64,000 nucleotides of DNA from Cryptomeria japonica (Eukaryota > Streptophyta > Pinopsida > Cupressales > Cupressaceae). The translations under genes were made by a program, and so were the position numbers. The DNA lies in NCBI RefSeq assembly GCF_030272615.1, contig NC_081414.1, forward strand, positions 310,881,664 through 310,945,663. The letters are read 5' to 3'. The notes below the pieces were generated by a model. It did not search any database, had not been told where the DNA came from, and saw nothing but the letters and a program-made list of their open reading frames with translations. Below, one piece after another: positions 54,656 through 64,000 of the stretch; position 1 is the stretch's first letter; each line of letters starts with the position of its first letter.

Positions 54656-55470
54656 TGATGCAGGAGCATACTCGGTTCATAGCAATCTTGCATCAACCAA
54701 AAACATTTTCCTTTCTATTTTGTTTTATGTTTGCAGTTTCAACATTTCTTTTTGTGTGTCCCGGTTTTAGCTCACCGGATCCTATGGAGTTGGATTCTAC
54801 TTGAAGACTTGATCATCTTTCTTATTTCTAGACCGCATCACATTTGGATAATTTTTTGACAAGTTATTACTATTGGTTTCCTTGATAGTTTCCTATTACC
54901 GGTTGACAGTTTCTTGTTACCGGTTGCCTAGACCTATTTTGGTGATCTACTGGTACCCCTTCCAAAGCTTGCGAAGCCTTGGGTATTGATTACAATGTTC
55001 CTTGAAGTGTGGCCAACCTTTTCCTAGGATCTCCACTTCATCCTTTGGATTTTACGGAGGAATCTCTTGGCGGAGGCCAACCTTGTTGGCTTTACACATT
55101 AGGTCTTGTTCTTCAGGTTTTGATCCCTGTTTTGGGCCAACTGGATCCTTTGAATCGTATATATAATTGTAATTGTGCATTAGAATGTATCAATCAAAGA
55201 ATCAAGTAGCTAGACTGAGTGTAGAAGATAGATCTTAAGATTAAAGGTCTCGTTTGTGACCTATTATGTACTTTGAGCATGTTCTAGCAGGCCTGTGAGC
55301 TGGTTATGCTCTAACCCAATTGTTATTGGTTGGTTGTAATCAATTTTCATGAAATAAAACAATTTGTTCTGCATTGCCTCCATCATATCTTTGTGTTTCC
55401 ATTGTGTTTACTCTTGTTGGCCTGTCTAGATTGATCTCTTTGAGGTCCCTCCTCACCAGTGACTGCTTCA
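54656..55470 (+). repeat. Element D 5' LTR (815 bp)
   Basis: It opens TGATGCAGGAGCATACTCGG and closes GACTGCTTCA just before the primer-binding site. A TATA box lies at 55158-55166 and an AATAAA-like signal at about 55355 (ATGAAATAAAAC). Its first bases resemble solo LTR H. Confidence 0.8.
55158..55166 (+). promoter_or_regulatory. TATA box of the element D LTR
   Basis: TATATATAA in GAATCGTATATATAATTG, 500 bases into the LTR. Confidence 0.6.
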
Positions 55471-55472
55471 AG

Positions 55473-55485
55473 TGGTAGCAGAGTG
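55473..55485 (+). other. Element D primer-binding site
   Basis: TGGTAGCAGAGTG begins two bases after the LTR end. It is close to the initiator tRNA-Met complement TGGTATCAGAGC, with two mismatches. Confidence 0.65.
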
Positions 55486-55570
55486 AGTTTTCATTCTGAA
55501 GGTTGTGTGTCTTGAGATTTTTGTTATAGGGTGTCAGACTGTGGATCTGACCTATAGCTACAGAGGACTG

Positions 55571-56600
55571 GTGTAAATGATGACACGAAGAGGAACTACA
55601 AATGGTGGAGCATGTGGGAATGCAGACCCTACTGTGATGAAAATGTTATGAGGGATAGAAGTCAGTTGGAAGTTGTGGAGACATGAGAAGAGGCCGACAT
55701 ATTGAATATGTAAGTGAAGATGAAGGAGAAGAAGCCCCGACAAAATAAGTGAACCCACCAGCGGTTGATCCAGATGAGGAAAGGTTTTTGATGGTTTGAG
55801 TAGGGAGAATACTAAACCTAATTTTACCCCTCCAAAATATGATGGGTAGTTGGATTTAGATGAATTGATGGATTGGATCTCAGAGATGGAGAAATATTTT
55901 GATTCTAAAAACACTACAGAAGAAAGAAAGGTGAAATATGCCTGTACCTGGTTGAAAGGTCATGCATCTCTTTGGTGGGAACATTTGTAAGTTGATAGAT
56001 AAAGAAGAGGTAAAGAGAAGATTAAGACATGGGATCGGATGATTGCTAAGTTGAAGTCAAAGTTTATGCCAGCTGATTATCAAGTGAATCTGTTTCAGAA
56101 GTTGCATAATTTGAGATAGAAGGAATCTAGTGTGAAGAAGTACACCGAAGCATTTTACAAGTTGATTATCAAATCCAAACATGTTGATGATGAAGCTAAA
56201 CAAGTTGTAAGATATTTGAATGGATTACAGGTGTCTATACAAGATAAACTTAGTTTGATGAAATTAGAGTGTTGAAGAGACTTACTAGTATGCCCTAAAG
56301 GTAAAAGAGAAGTTAAACAAGACATGAGCAGAGACAGAGAGGCAGAGGTGTAAGGTTTATCAGAGGAAGATTTCAAGGAGGAAGAGGATATACTAGAGGT
56401 AGAGGAACCTATACAGATCAGAAGAAGGATAAGGAAGTGAACAAAGAAGGTAATTCATACCAGAAGGATGATAGAAATTTTTGTCGGAGGAGAGAACCAG
56501 ATGGCTACTAGAATTAGAATTTTGGAAGACAAGATAAGAGAACATTTAGAGGAACTTACTATAAGTGTGGAGGAGAAGGACATCATGCTTTCCAGTATAA
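55571..56600 (+). pseudogene. gag: Element D: Gag, many stops
   Basis: The frame begins near MTRRGTTNGG at 55577. The Retrotrans_gag core reads FTPPKYDG, LDLDELMDWISEMEKYF, RKVKYACTWLKGHASLWWEH, KIKTWDRMIAKLKSKFMPAD, YQVNLFQKLHNLR and YTEAFYKLIIKSKHVDDEAK (about 55830-56240). A degenerate knuckle YYKCGGEGHHAFQYK near 56558 has lost two Cys. An Arg/Gly-rich stretch lies near 56330-56400. Numerous stops show that D is old, older than its passenger F. Confidence 0.8.
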
Positions 56601-56628
56601 GAAGACTGAGAATACTGGAAGAGCAACA

Positions 56629-56895
56629 GTGGTGGAAGAAAACCCCACTGGATTAGACAATAAACTGAAAGATGGAGAACTGTTGATGATGAAGAGAGCT
56701 TTGTGTCATACCAGAGGAGATGAAGAGCCCTTGCAAAGCAAGAATTTGTTCAAGACTAGATGTAAGGTATCCGATAAGTGTTGTAAAGTTGTTATTGATA
56801 GTGGTAGTTCAGATAATCTTGTTTCAGAAGAGATGGTGAATAAGTTGAATTTGGAGAGATTAAAACACCGTAAGCCTTATCAAATAGCATGGATT
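56629..56895 (+). pseudogene. Element D: retropepsin-like protease, split by element F
   Basis: Active-site strand KVVIDSGSSDNLVSEEMVNK (about 56789-56848), Asp-Ser-Gly intact. The frame runs without stop to the insertion point at 56895 and resumes at 63932 after the second TSD copy, reading on to the window end. So F entered an open frame. Confidence 0.8.
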
Positions 56896-57798
56896 TGTTG
56901 GGATCCAAGAACACTGAGAGGGGGGGTGGTGAATTAGTGTTTTGACGATATGAACATTTGTTATCCTTTTATACCATGCACATATAACCCGGTAAATAAA
57001 TAAACATATAACAAGAAGCAAATAAACCATCCACATAAATGAACACCATAACACACAGAGTTTATACGTGGAAAAACTCAAAGAGCTAAAACTATGGTGG
57101 GATTTGTGACCCACAATATCAGTTCACTGGCCATATGAAAAGATATTACATATAATAGGGGCCTGCACATGTAGGAAGGCACACTGTCTAGAGCATATTG
57201 CTCATCACTAAAGAGCCTCACTGACTACAAGATTTCTAGTAAAGTAAATTACTGAAAATGAACTCAAGAATGCATCTGCTATGCCAAATAGAGTTCCGGT
57301 TCTAGCTCCGCTCTGTACTGGTTCATAAACCCTGAACTACTACTGGTATCTTTTGTCCTCCAAGAATTCTTTTCCAAGCTATCTACAGATCATTTCATGA
57401 TATAAAATTCACTTACAAAATGATCTTCATACATATATTTCGCATTATATAGTTCTGCTATATTCTCCTATATCCACACATTTCATATCTTTCAAAATAA
57501 TTTAGTAGATCGACCTCTATACCCATTACAAATAATATGCCTTATGTCATCTTACAATATATTTACAAAAGATATTCAATGTCGGTCTTGACAATAATTA
57601 CAAAATGATTCATTAAGTAAATCCTCCTTGATGTCGGATTCCAATGAAGTATTGATGCCGATGCTGGGGCCGGTGTAGCCTTGAATGCTCCAAAATCGGT
57701 ATCTGTCAGTATATGCTTCTTAGTGCCGGTATATGACTTCTATCTGATCTTGTTGCCATCAATGAAAACAAAATGAATCCAAGTGTCAATTGCCAACA
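56896..57798 (-). repeat. Element F 3' LTR (903 bp)
   Basis: Minus strand TGTTGGCAATTGACAC to CTTGGATCCCAACA. It pairs with 63024-63926. In one stretch of about 190 bases compared by eye (57181-57370 against 63311-63500) I counted roughly 20 differences, so the insertion is not recent. Confidence 0.9.
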
Positions 57799-57810
57799 AT
57801 CTCCCCCTTT
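57799..57810 (-). other. Element F polypurine tract
   Basis: The minus strand reads AAAGGGGGAGAT directly before the 3' LTR start TGTTGGC. Confidence 0.85.
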
Positions 57811-58029
57811 GGCATTGATGGCAACACTCATGTGAAAAATGGATTCCCTGCTGGTATGCTCCCCCTGAGCAATACATTCCATCTGATATCCTGATATCCT
57901 TCCCATGTGTTTTTATCTAGTACTCTCTGATATTTTTCACATATATGCATAATCCCCCTTTGACATTAATGCCAAAGACCAGTGAAAGAATTGAAATATT
58001 TTCAGAGCAAAAGAATATATGAATACTGT

Positions 58030-61000
58030 TAGTTTCACTGGAGCTTAATCATCTTCAAGATTTCTGGGTATGCCTTTTGCAATAACTTAAGATATGTATC
58101 CCAACCGGATTTGAAAGTATCAGATATGGATGCTAGTCCACTTACTAAGTGGGCATGTGTTTCCTTCTCTTGGACATCTATTGGTGGGTTTAGCTATCAT
58201 GTCCATGCACTCTCTCTTATGAACACCCAATGAATCTAATCTAGGACTTACCAGTCCTCTTAGACTTTTTGCTCTTCGCATGATTTTATCTCTCTCCTTC
58301 TCAAAAGCAAAAAAATTGGTTCTCCAAGGACAAAATTTGTCCATCAACAGATGTGGTCAGTGCAGTCAATCCATCAAAAGAGTTAGCAATTTTAGCTATC
58401 TTATCATATAACTCCTTTAATCTGCTATCTCCATTAGCCGTAAGAATTTTTATGTTACAACACACTCTGTAGATATTTGTACATTATTTTAAACAAACCT
58501 CAATAGGAATAAGTTTATCCTCAATTTTCTTCTTCTTTGTTTCTATAATCTGATAAAAAACTATTCTTTTAGCTACTGTGAATTTATCCAAACCCTGTCA
58601 GTCTGGAATTCGCCTTAGAGATTGAAAATTGTTAGAGATATGATTTGTTAGAGTCTTGAGCTTACCGAAAGGGCTTGATCCATCTTCAATCTGACAATCA
58701 GGTATTAATTTGTGCAACACTATGACCGATTGATTAATTATTCCTTTATATGTAGTACCTTCCTTTGGTAATTTATGAGTAGTCATCATCATCAATTCAG
58801 TTGAACTCAACTCAGAGACTGATTTCTTCTAAACCTGAGAAGTGTTAATTGCCAATACCTTTGCTGGGGAATCGATTTTAATTGCCGGTATGGACTTAGT
58901 TGCTTTTACCTTGTCCATCTCAACCTCTTTTACACTGGTGGCTTCACCACTTGGTGTAGTGTTAGTTACTGTCGGTGGAGTATTATCCACAATATTTACA
59001 GTGTACTATACATTGCCTTGCTCAAAAATGGTCTGTGCCGGTACAGACTGTACACTCTCCTTAACTGTTAGTTGTGTCTGAATATCTATAGTTATTGCCA
59101 ATTCAGTTGCCTGTTTGGATCTTGAACCCAGTTGAGTGTCTATCTTATAAATTACATATTGTACATATGCAGACATCTTTTCTATTTTCTTCTCTCTTCT
59201 CTTCCTGTTAAAACTGGTTTTCACTTCAAGAGCCTTCTCTCCTACTATACCAAAATGCTATGTTTTATCATCTAATGGGGCATCTAACAACATCTTTGCA
59301 TAGAGTTCAAAAATGCTATCATCCACCTCATATCCAAGCTCTATCATCCATATTGTCCTTGGTTCAACTACTTCCATAAGAGTTTCATCAATTTTTACCA
59401 TGAAACAGATATTAGTGGAATACTTCTCCACAATGTTCTTTGATACTCTCTCCCTTTGCTTCATGTTTTCTTGGAATGTCTTGAAATACCCCCAAAGTTT
59501 CTCATCTCTATCAGTACCAAGACCGGTGACTGCCTCCTTGATCTGCATACCTATCAATATGTCATGAGCCCAATGCTTCTTCTCTAGACTGGGTAGCTCA
59601 TTCAAGAAGTAAAGCATTAAACAAACAATCAAATTTCCATATCTAAAACTACCTTTCTTGATTCCTTTGATCTTACCAAGGTTCAAAATCAATTCACTCC
59701 TTATCCATTCACATAAATCAGACTTCACATTGTTCCTTAGCATCTAATATGCAACATGAATGCATGAACTAGCAACAAAATTCAATCGGTTGGATTGAGT
59801 TACCTTGTAACCTATTATCATGCTTGCAAATTTTACATCAATGTCGGTGATTGTGCTGATCCTCATTGATTTGCTATCAGGAGTTGCACCGGTGAGTTTC
59901 TCAACCTTTGTGTTGGAAATTTGCTTGCTAGGTTCTTGTCCAACTTTCAGTAAGCTGATCACTGATTGAATATCCTACTTTGTGATCATGTAAGGCCTAT
60001 CTAGCAAAATAAATTCATTGTGAACCCTGCTTAGAAGGTATCTGATAGCCTCATCTTTGAATTCTGGTATGTACAAGATACTGGTTAACCCTAGATCCTC
60101 AATTGCTTTGTGTCATGCCTGTGAAGTGTGTACCTATTATACCTACAACTACAACACAAAACACTCAATAAATCATTACAAGCAATGGTTAGAAAATTAA
60201 TCAACGAAAGACAAAACCATAGCTAATCGATCTATTGCCTCCTAGTAAATGCGAGTATGAATTTTGCTCTCAGATCTGGTTATGCAAATTCCAGTGACTT
60301 GACTACACTTAGATGGAGGATTTGAATGATGAAGATGCATGATCTAGCAATGATAGCATGATTAAGCTACATGATTTCATGATTATTCTAGAAAATAAGC
60401 TAGAATGAAGATGCAATTAAGCTAAGATTGAACATGATAACAATGCTTGAAATGATAAACTAGAAGCTAGATGCCTATAGTAACAACGCTTGAATGCAAA
60501 TGAGATGAATCAATCGAGATGCAAAAATGATATGAATTGGGACCCTTTGTGCTCCAAAATGAGGTCTATTTATAGGATTTCCCAAGCCTAGGGGTGAGGT
60601 GGCAGGAATCAACGGTCAAGATTGATTTGAAGATATCAATGGTTAAATTGGAGGAGGTTGGCAAAGGGGTTGGACTAAAGGGAGCATTTGTCATCTCTAT
60701 GGTGACATGTGTCAAGAGGCTTCTAGAAGAGGTTGGATGAAAGGGAACACTTAGTGACAAGTGTCACAAAGATTCTAGAAGAGGTTGAATGAAAGGGAAG
60801 ATGTGGGTAGGTAGAATGGGTTAGGTTTAGGAAGGGTTAGGTTAGGTGGTTAAAAGTTAGGAGAATTTGAATTTAAAAATTCAAATAATAGGAAAAGACT
60901 AATTAATCTCAACAACCCATTATTGATTTGTTTTAAATAATTATGGGATTTAGAAGAAATGAATTTGATGAAGAAGAATTTGATGGGGGGAATTAATTAA

Positions 61001-61452
61001 TCAAAGGGGATCATTGAAATGAACCTATTAAATAAACCCTTAGATTTATTAATAAGTAGATGAAAAATGGGGATTTAATCAAATTGTTGATGAATTCAAT
61101 TAAATTGGGGAGGAGGATTAATTAAATAATTGCTTATTCAATTAATTATCTTTAGACCATTTTTAGGTTTATACACTTTGTATTTTGGTTTGATGGTTTT
61201 AGAGTCTCCTAGTATCATGGATTGATGCATGCTTTTTATTTCCTCTATGCCCAAATCCTCTAGGGTGTAGTGAATGTATTCCTTCACATCTTTAACATAC
61301 ATTATGCCATCAGGAACCCTAGAAAATGCTCCTGCAGAGTCTTTCTTTTTAGCAATTTTGGGAACCTCCTTAAATACTGGCCTTAACCTATCCTTGAATT
61401 CGACAATGGTGGGATTTGCAATGAAAGTAGGAGCTGAAGATCCAGATGCCAT
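58030..61452 (-). pseudogene. Element F: ORF2, unknown protein, split by solo LTR G
   Basis: It starts MASGSSAPTFIANPTIVEFK at 61452. The first 90 codons (FKEVPKIAKKKDSAGAFSRV, DVKEYIHYTLEDLGIEEIKS) run to the insertion site at 61181 and continue in frame at 60105 after the LTR and one CTTTG copy. Then follow YLLSRVHNEFILLDRPYM, 59744-59962 (VEKLTGATPDSKSMRISTIT), 59258-59743 (SDLCEWIRSELILNLGKIKG, RYGNLIVCLMLYFLNELP, HWAHDILIGMQIKEAV), 59006-59224 and 58598-58810. Single stops separate the pieces, so about 1000 codons were once open. I do not recognise it. The helical cores around LYFLNELP and the retroelement setting are like the LTR ORF of B and C in style, but I cannot align them. Confidence 0.6.
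60111..61175 (-). mobile_element. Solo LTR G (1065 bp) inside element F ORF2
   Basis: Perfect TSD CTTTG at 60106-60110 and 61176-61180. Minus-strand termini are TGTATAAACCTAAAAATGG and GGCATGACA. The TATA box TATAAATAG lies at 60566-60574 (minus). U3 carries AATTAATTGAATAAG-type palindromes, as in the LTRs of A and P, and the opening TGTA-x-A-x-ACCTAAAA is close to that of A (TGTAGACACCTAAAA). It contains no genes. Confidence 0.9.
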
Positions 61453-61810
61453 TTGGAAAAATACTTGAAAGTGAATGCCAGTGGAAGATTGAGTGCTTTA
61501 GATAACTGCTTGAAATCCTTTCACAATTCTTTTGCTTGCTCTTAACTCGCGTTTTCTTCGCTTTGAATGCTTGAATGCTTGGTGAGTGAAAATGAATTTA
61601 CTTACCCCCTTTTATCAACAAATAAAACCCTAATCTTTCTCTGTAATAAATGCTTTGCCAACAACCCTATGGATGTTGATTTCACAGTCATGTGCTAGTT
61701 GAACCTTCATCGATGATGAACATGACTCTTTAGATCTCTTCCAGATCTCCTTAGATCTCTTCCGGGGTAATATGCAAAATTTAGCAATGACTTTGCCAAC
61801 CCCTAATGCT
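61453..61810 (-). other. Element F: spacer between gag and ORF2
   Basis: About 360 bases without ORF, A-rich on the minus strand before the ORF2 start. It could hold a splice acceptor or internal promoter for ORF2, but I see no decisive signal. Confidence 0.4.
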
Positions 61811-62955
61811 TATGCCTCAGTTACATGTGGAATTTCTTGTCGGTGGAGGAATACCCTGTTCTACCGGTTGAGTTACCGATGTAGATCCATCTCCACTTGG
61901 TTCTTCAGATTTTCTAACCCATCTCTTGGTGTGATCTTGTTGTATTTCATCTACCTTCTTCTTTATTTTCTTATTAGCTTTATCATTATTAATCGGTTGA
62001 GTCTTGCTTCTGCAATACTTAGCAATATGACCTATTTTGTTGCATGCATAACATGTAACATTGTTCTTCTGAATTGCTTTGACATATCTGATATCATTTC
62101 TTGACCTACAATGATTAGCAAAATGCCCAAAATTTCCACATGAATGAAATTTAACAGTCATTCTACAATCTTCTGATCTATGGCCATATTTCTTGCAATT
62201 TGTGCATTGACTGGGAACAAAATTATAGTTTTGATCTTTACTTCTACATTGTTTAGCCATATGCCCAAATTTATTGGAAAAAAAACATCTACCATTGAAT
62301 TTATAAGCATTAGATTGCCTTACCGGTTTCCTCTGTTCTGATGAGTTCTGTATACCTGTTGTCTGATCTTCATTTGCAGTACTGGAGCTTTCACCTTGTA
62401 CAAATCCAAGTCCTCTAGAATCATCAATTTGTCTTTGTCTTTTCAATAAGTCATCCAACTATGTAACACTAGTCCTAAACTTTTCTTTATACTCGCAGTA
62501 GTCAGATCATCTCTCAAAATAGTTATTTGTCTTTCAAGTTCTTGTTCATTGTTCTGGGAGTGTGCCAAATCAGTTCTCAACAAATTATTCTCATAAGTCA
62601 ATTTGCCACATTCATCAAATTTGTTCTTTAGAGATATGACAAGATTATCTTCCTTCTTCTTTCTATCTTCAATATCTTTTGACAACCTCATAGTCAGATC
62701 TTGCATTTCATTCTTCATGAGCATGTTTGCTCGACTTAGTTTCTGACATTGTTCCTTAAGATAATTCTTCTCCTCATCATCCGATTTTTGCAAAGGTTAT
62801 TTTCTCTTGGCTTGAGCAGATGATAACCTTTCTTGCAGGATAAGAATGAATTCATTTTCAAAATTCAATTCTTCTTGTAATTTCCAGTTCTTCATCCTTT
62901 CAACATCATAATCCTCAAGAGCCATCTCAAGTTGCTTCTCCATAGCCATGTTCAA
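61811..62955 (-). pseudogene. gag: Element F: coiled-coil Gag with four zinc knuckles, frameshifted
   Basis: It starts MAMEKQLEMALEDYDVERMK (about 62950). A coiled coil extends through 62443-62793 (SKDIEDRKKKEDNLVISLKN, SQNNEQELERQITILRDDL). A frame change near 62455 leads to 61817-62458, with knuckles CFFSNKFGHMAKQC (one Cys lost), CTNCKKYGHRSEDC, FHSCGNFGHFANHC (one Cys lost) and CYACNKIGHIAKYC (intact). A Lys-rich stretch and a stop follow. Same architecture as the E gag. It would bind RNA. One stop near 62796 and one frameshift are visible. Confidence 0.75.
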
Positions 62956-63009
62956 GGATTCTGGTTTCAGGATCTTCCTCAAGCTATTAAACTTCTTCCG
63001 TGGTACCAA

Positions 63010-63021
63010 GCTCTGATACCA
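63010..63021 (-). other. Element F primer-binding site (initiator tRNA-Met)
   Basis: The minus strand reads TGGTATCAGAGC two bases after the 5' LTR end, a perfect 12-base match to the usual plant site. Confidence 0.9.
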
Positions 63022-63023
63022 AT

Positions 63024-63926
63024 TGTTTGAATCCAATAACACTAAGAGGGGGGGGGGGGGTGAATTGGTGTTCCATCGGTATGAACAATTTTTATCCTTT
63101 TATACCATACACATATAAACCGGTAAATAAATAAACATATAACAAGAAGCAAATAAACCATCCACATAAATGAACACCATAACACACAAATTTTATATGT
63201 GGAAAACCTCAAAGAGGAAAAACCATGGTGGGATTTGTGACCCACAATATCAGTTCACTGGCCATATGAAAAGATATTACATATAATAGGGGCCTGCACA
63301 TGCAGGAAGGCACACTGCCTAGATCATATTGCTCATCAGTAAAGAGCCTCATTGACTACAAGCTTTCTGCTAAAGTAAATTACTAAAAATTAACTCAAGA
63401 ATGCATTTGCTATGCCAAATAGAGTTCTGGTTCTGGCTCTGCTCTGTATTGGTTCATAAACCCTGAACTACTATCGGTATCTCTTCTCTTCCAAGAATGC
63501 TTTGCCAAGCTATCTACAGATCATTGCATGATATAACATTTACATATAAAATGATCTTCATACATATATTTCACATTATACAGTTCTGCTATATTCTCCT
63601 ATATCCACACATTTCATATCTTTCAAAATAATTTAGTAGACTGACCTATATACCCATTACAAATAATATGCCTTATGTCGTCTTACAATATATTTACAAA
63701 AGATATTCAATGTCGGTCTTGACAATAATTACAAAATGATTCATTAAGTAAATCCTCTTTGATGTTGGCTTCCAATGAAGTATTGATGCTGGTGTTGGTG
63801 TAGCCCCGAATGCTCCAAAGCCGGTATCTGTCGGTATATGCCTCCTAGTACCGGTACATGAATTCCATATGGTCTTGTTGCCATCAATGACAACAAAATG
63901 AATCCAATGAGTATCAATTGCCAATA
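63024..63926 (-). repeat. Element F 5' LTR (903 bp)
   Basis: Same length as the 3' LTR. It opens (minus) TATTGGCAATTGATACTC, with the terminal TG mutated to TA, and closes GGATTCAAACA before the primer-binding site. It contains a run of about 13 G (plus strand, 63048-63060) in the conserved CCCCCTCT-AGTG box. Confidence 0.9.
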
Positions 63927-64000
63927 GGATTCAATATGAACATAAGTTGTTATTAAGTGAGCAATGTTTGGTGAAATTAAAAAATTGGGAATTATCAGGA
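63927..64000 (+). pseudogene. Element D protease, part after element F
   Basis: The second TSD copy GGATT (63927-63931), then the D frame continues open to the window edge (QYEHKLLLSEQCLVKLKNWE), which looks like the middle of a retropepsin. Confidence 0.75.

Larger units (their letters stand above)
56896..63926 (-). mobile_element. Element F: complete non-autonomous LTR retroelement (7031 bp including solo LTR G)
   Basis: Perfect TSD GGATT (56891-56895 and 63927-63931). The two LTRs are 903 bp each. The initiator tRNA-Met primer-binding site and the polypurine tract AAAGGGGGAGAT are present. On the minus strand between them lie a coiled-coil/CCHC Gag and a second long ORF region of unknown function. 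No protease, RT, RNase H or integrase can be read. Without solo LTR G it would be about 5.96 kb. It must have been mobilised in trans; the E-like LTR and gag suggest an autonomous partner of that group. Confidence 0.9.
17423..64000 (-). mobile_element. Element C: Tat-like Ty3/gypsy retrotransposon, host of the nested insertions
   Basis: Minus-strand order after mentally removing inserts: 5' LTR (from beyond the window to 51348), leader, gag, protease, extra RNase H, RT, RNase H, integrase, then a 3' LTR ending at 17423. The two LTR copies share their 3' terminus (TGATGGGCCTTTTATACACA, with TAATGGG in the 5' copy) and a long ORF region. Inserts are B and E in the 3' LTR, solo LTR H in integrase, solo LTR I in gag and element D in the 5' LTR. 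The far 5' end lies outside the window, so no TSD can be checked. The candidate left copy is AGCGT (17418-17422). Confidence 0.8.
54656..64000 (+). mobile_element. Element D: 5' part of a plus-strand Ty3/gypsy element, carrying element F
   Basis: 5' LTR (54656-55470), primer-binding site, gag (55571-56600) and protease (56629-56895, continuing at 63932). Its remaining genes lie outside the window. It is inserted into the 5' LTR of element C; CAGAA (54651-54655) is the candidate left TSD. Confidence 0.8.

Noticed and set aside
61772-62104. Plus-strand ORF with hydrophobic stretch
   Set aside because: Antisense to the zinc-knuckle Gag of F.
56896-63926. Calling F a Ty1/copia element
   Set aside because: The initiator tRNA-Met primer site and CCHC gag fit copia but are not decisive, and there is no pol to classify.
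1-64000. Host protein-coding genes, tRNA or rRNA genes
   Set aside because: None could be recognised. Every domain seen belongs to LTR or LINE elements, and unassigned frames lack evidence for a host gene.

Overview
The window reads as repeat-rich nuclear DNA of a seed plant, most likely a gymnosperm (conifer-like). The basis is the low GC content, the Tat-type Ty3/gypsy polyproteins, a plant L1-type LINE with a C-terminal RNase H, and the absence of any intact host gene, tRNA or rRNA. The species call is inference. Nearly every recognisable protein belongs to a transposable element, and most carry stops or frameshifts.

Left part. 1-6404 is the 5' part of a minus-strand Ty3/gypsy element (A): LTR 5674-6404, a long leader, an intact 576-codon gag and a broken protease. 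6405-7010 is the 3' remnant of an LTR. 7011-11764 is the 3' part of a plus-strand element (P) with a G-patch/proline-rich protein, a polypurine tract and a 911-bp LTR. Two large TA/TG/CA microsatellites (11765-12432, 13229-13697) bracket a LINE 3' end. A longer LINE relic (RT, zf-RVT, RNase H) covers 14084-16400.

Right part. From 17423 to the window end everything lies inside one minus-strand Tat-like Ty3/gypsy element (C) that has been entered repeatedly. Its 3' LTR (17423-21311 plus about 39855-41580) is split by a related element B (21312-37608) and by truncated element E (37609-39854). Its integrase holds a solo LTR (H, 43018-44588, TSD TGTAC). Its gag holds another (I, 49762-50843, TSD GGAGA). 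Its 5' LTR (51348-54655) is entered by plus-strand Ty3/gypsy element D (54656-). D's protease is split by a complete 7031-bp non-autonomous element F (56896-63926, TSD GGATT), and F's second ORF is split by solo LTR G (60111-61175, TSD CTTTG). For D, F and H, conceptual removal of the insert plus one TSD rejoins an open frame.

Most interesting signal. B and C have giant LTRs (at least 4 kb) that carry, in sense orientation and downstream of the LTR TATA box, an ORF region of roughly 1000 codons. It encodes a protein family I do not recognise: a globular N-terminal half, an acidic/Q-rich linker and a coiled-coil C-terminal half. It is present in the LTR copies of both elements and is alignable between the two diverged families. 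The same elements carry an extra RNase H upstream of RT that keeps its D-E-D residues, while the RT-linked RNase H has lost its first Asp.
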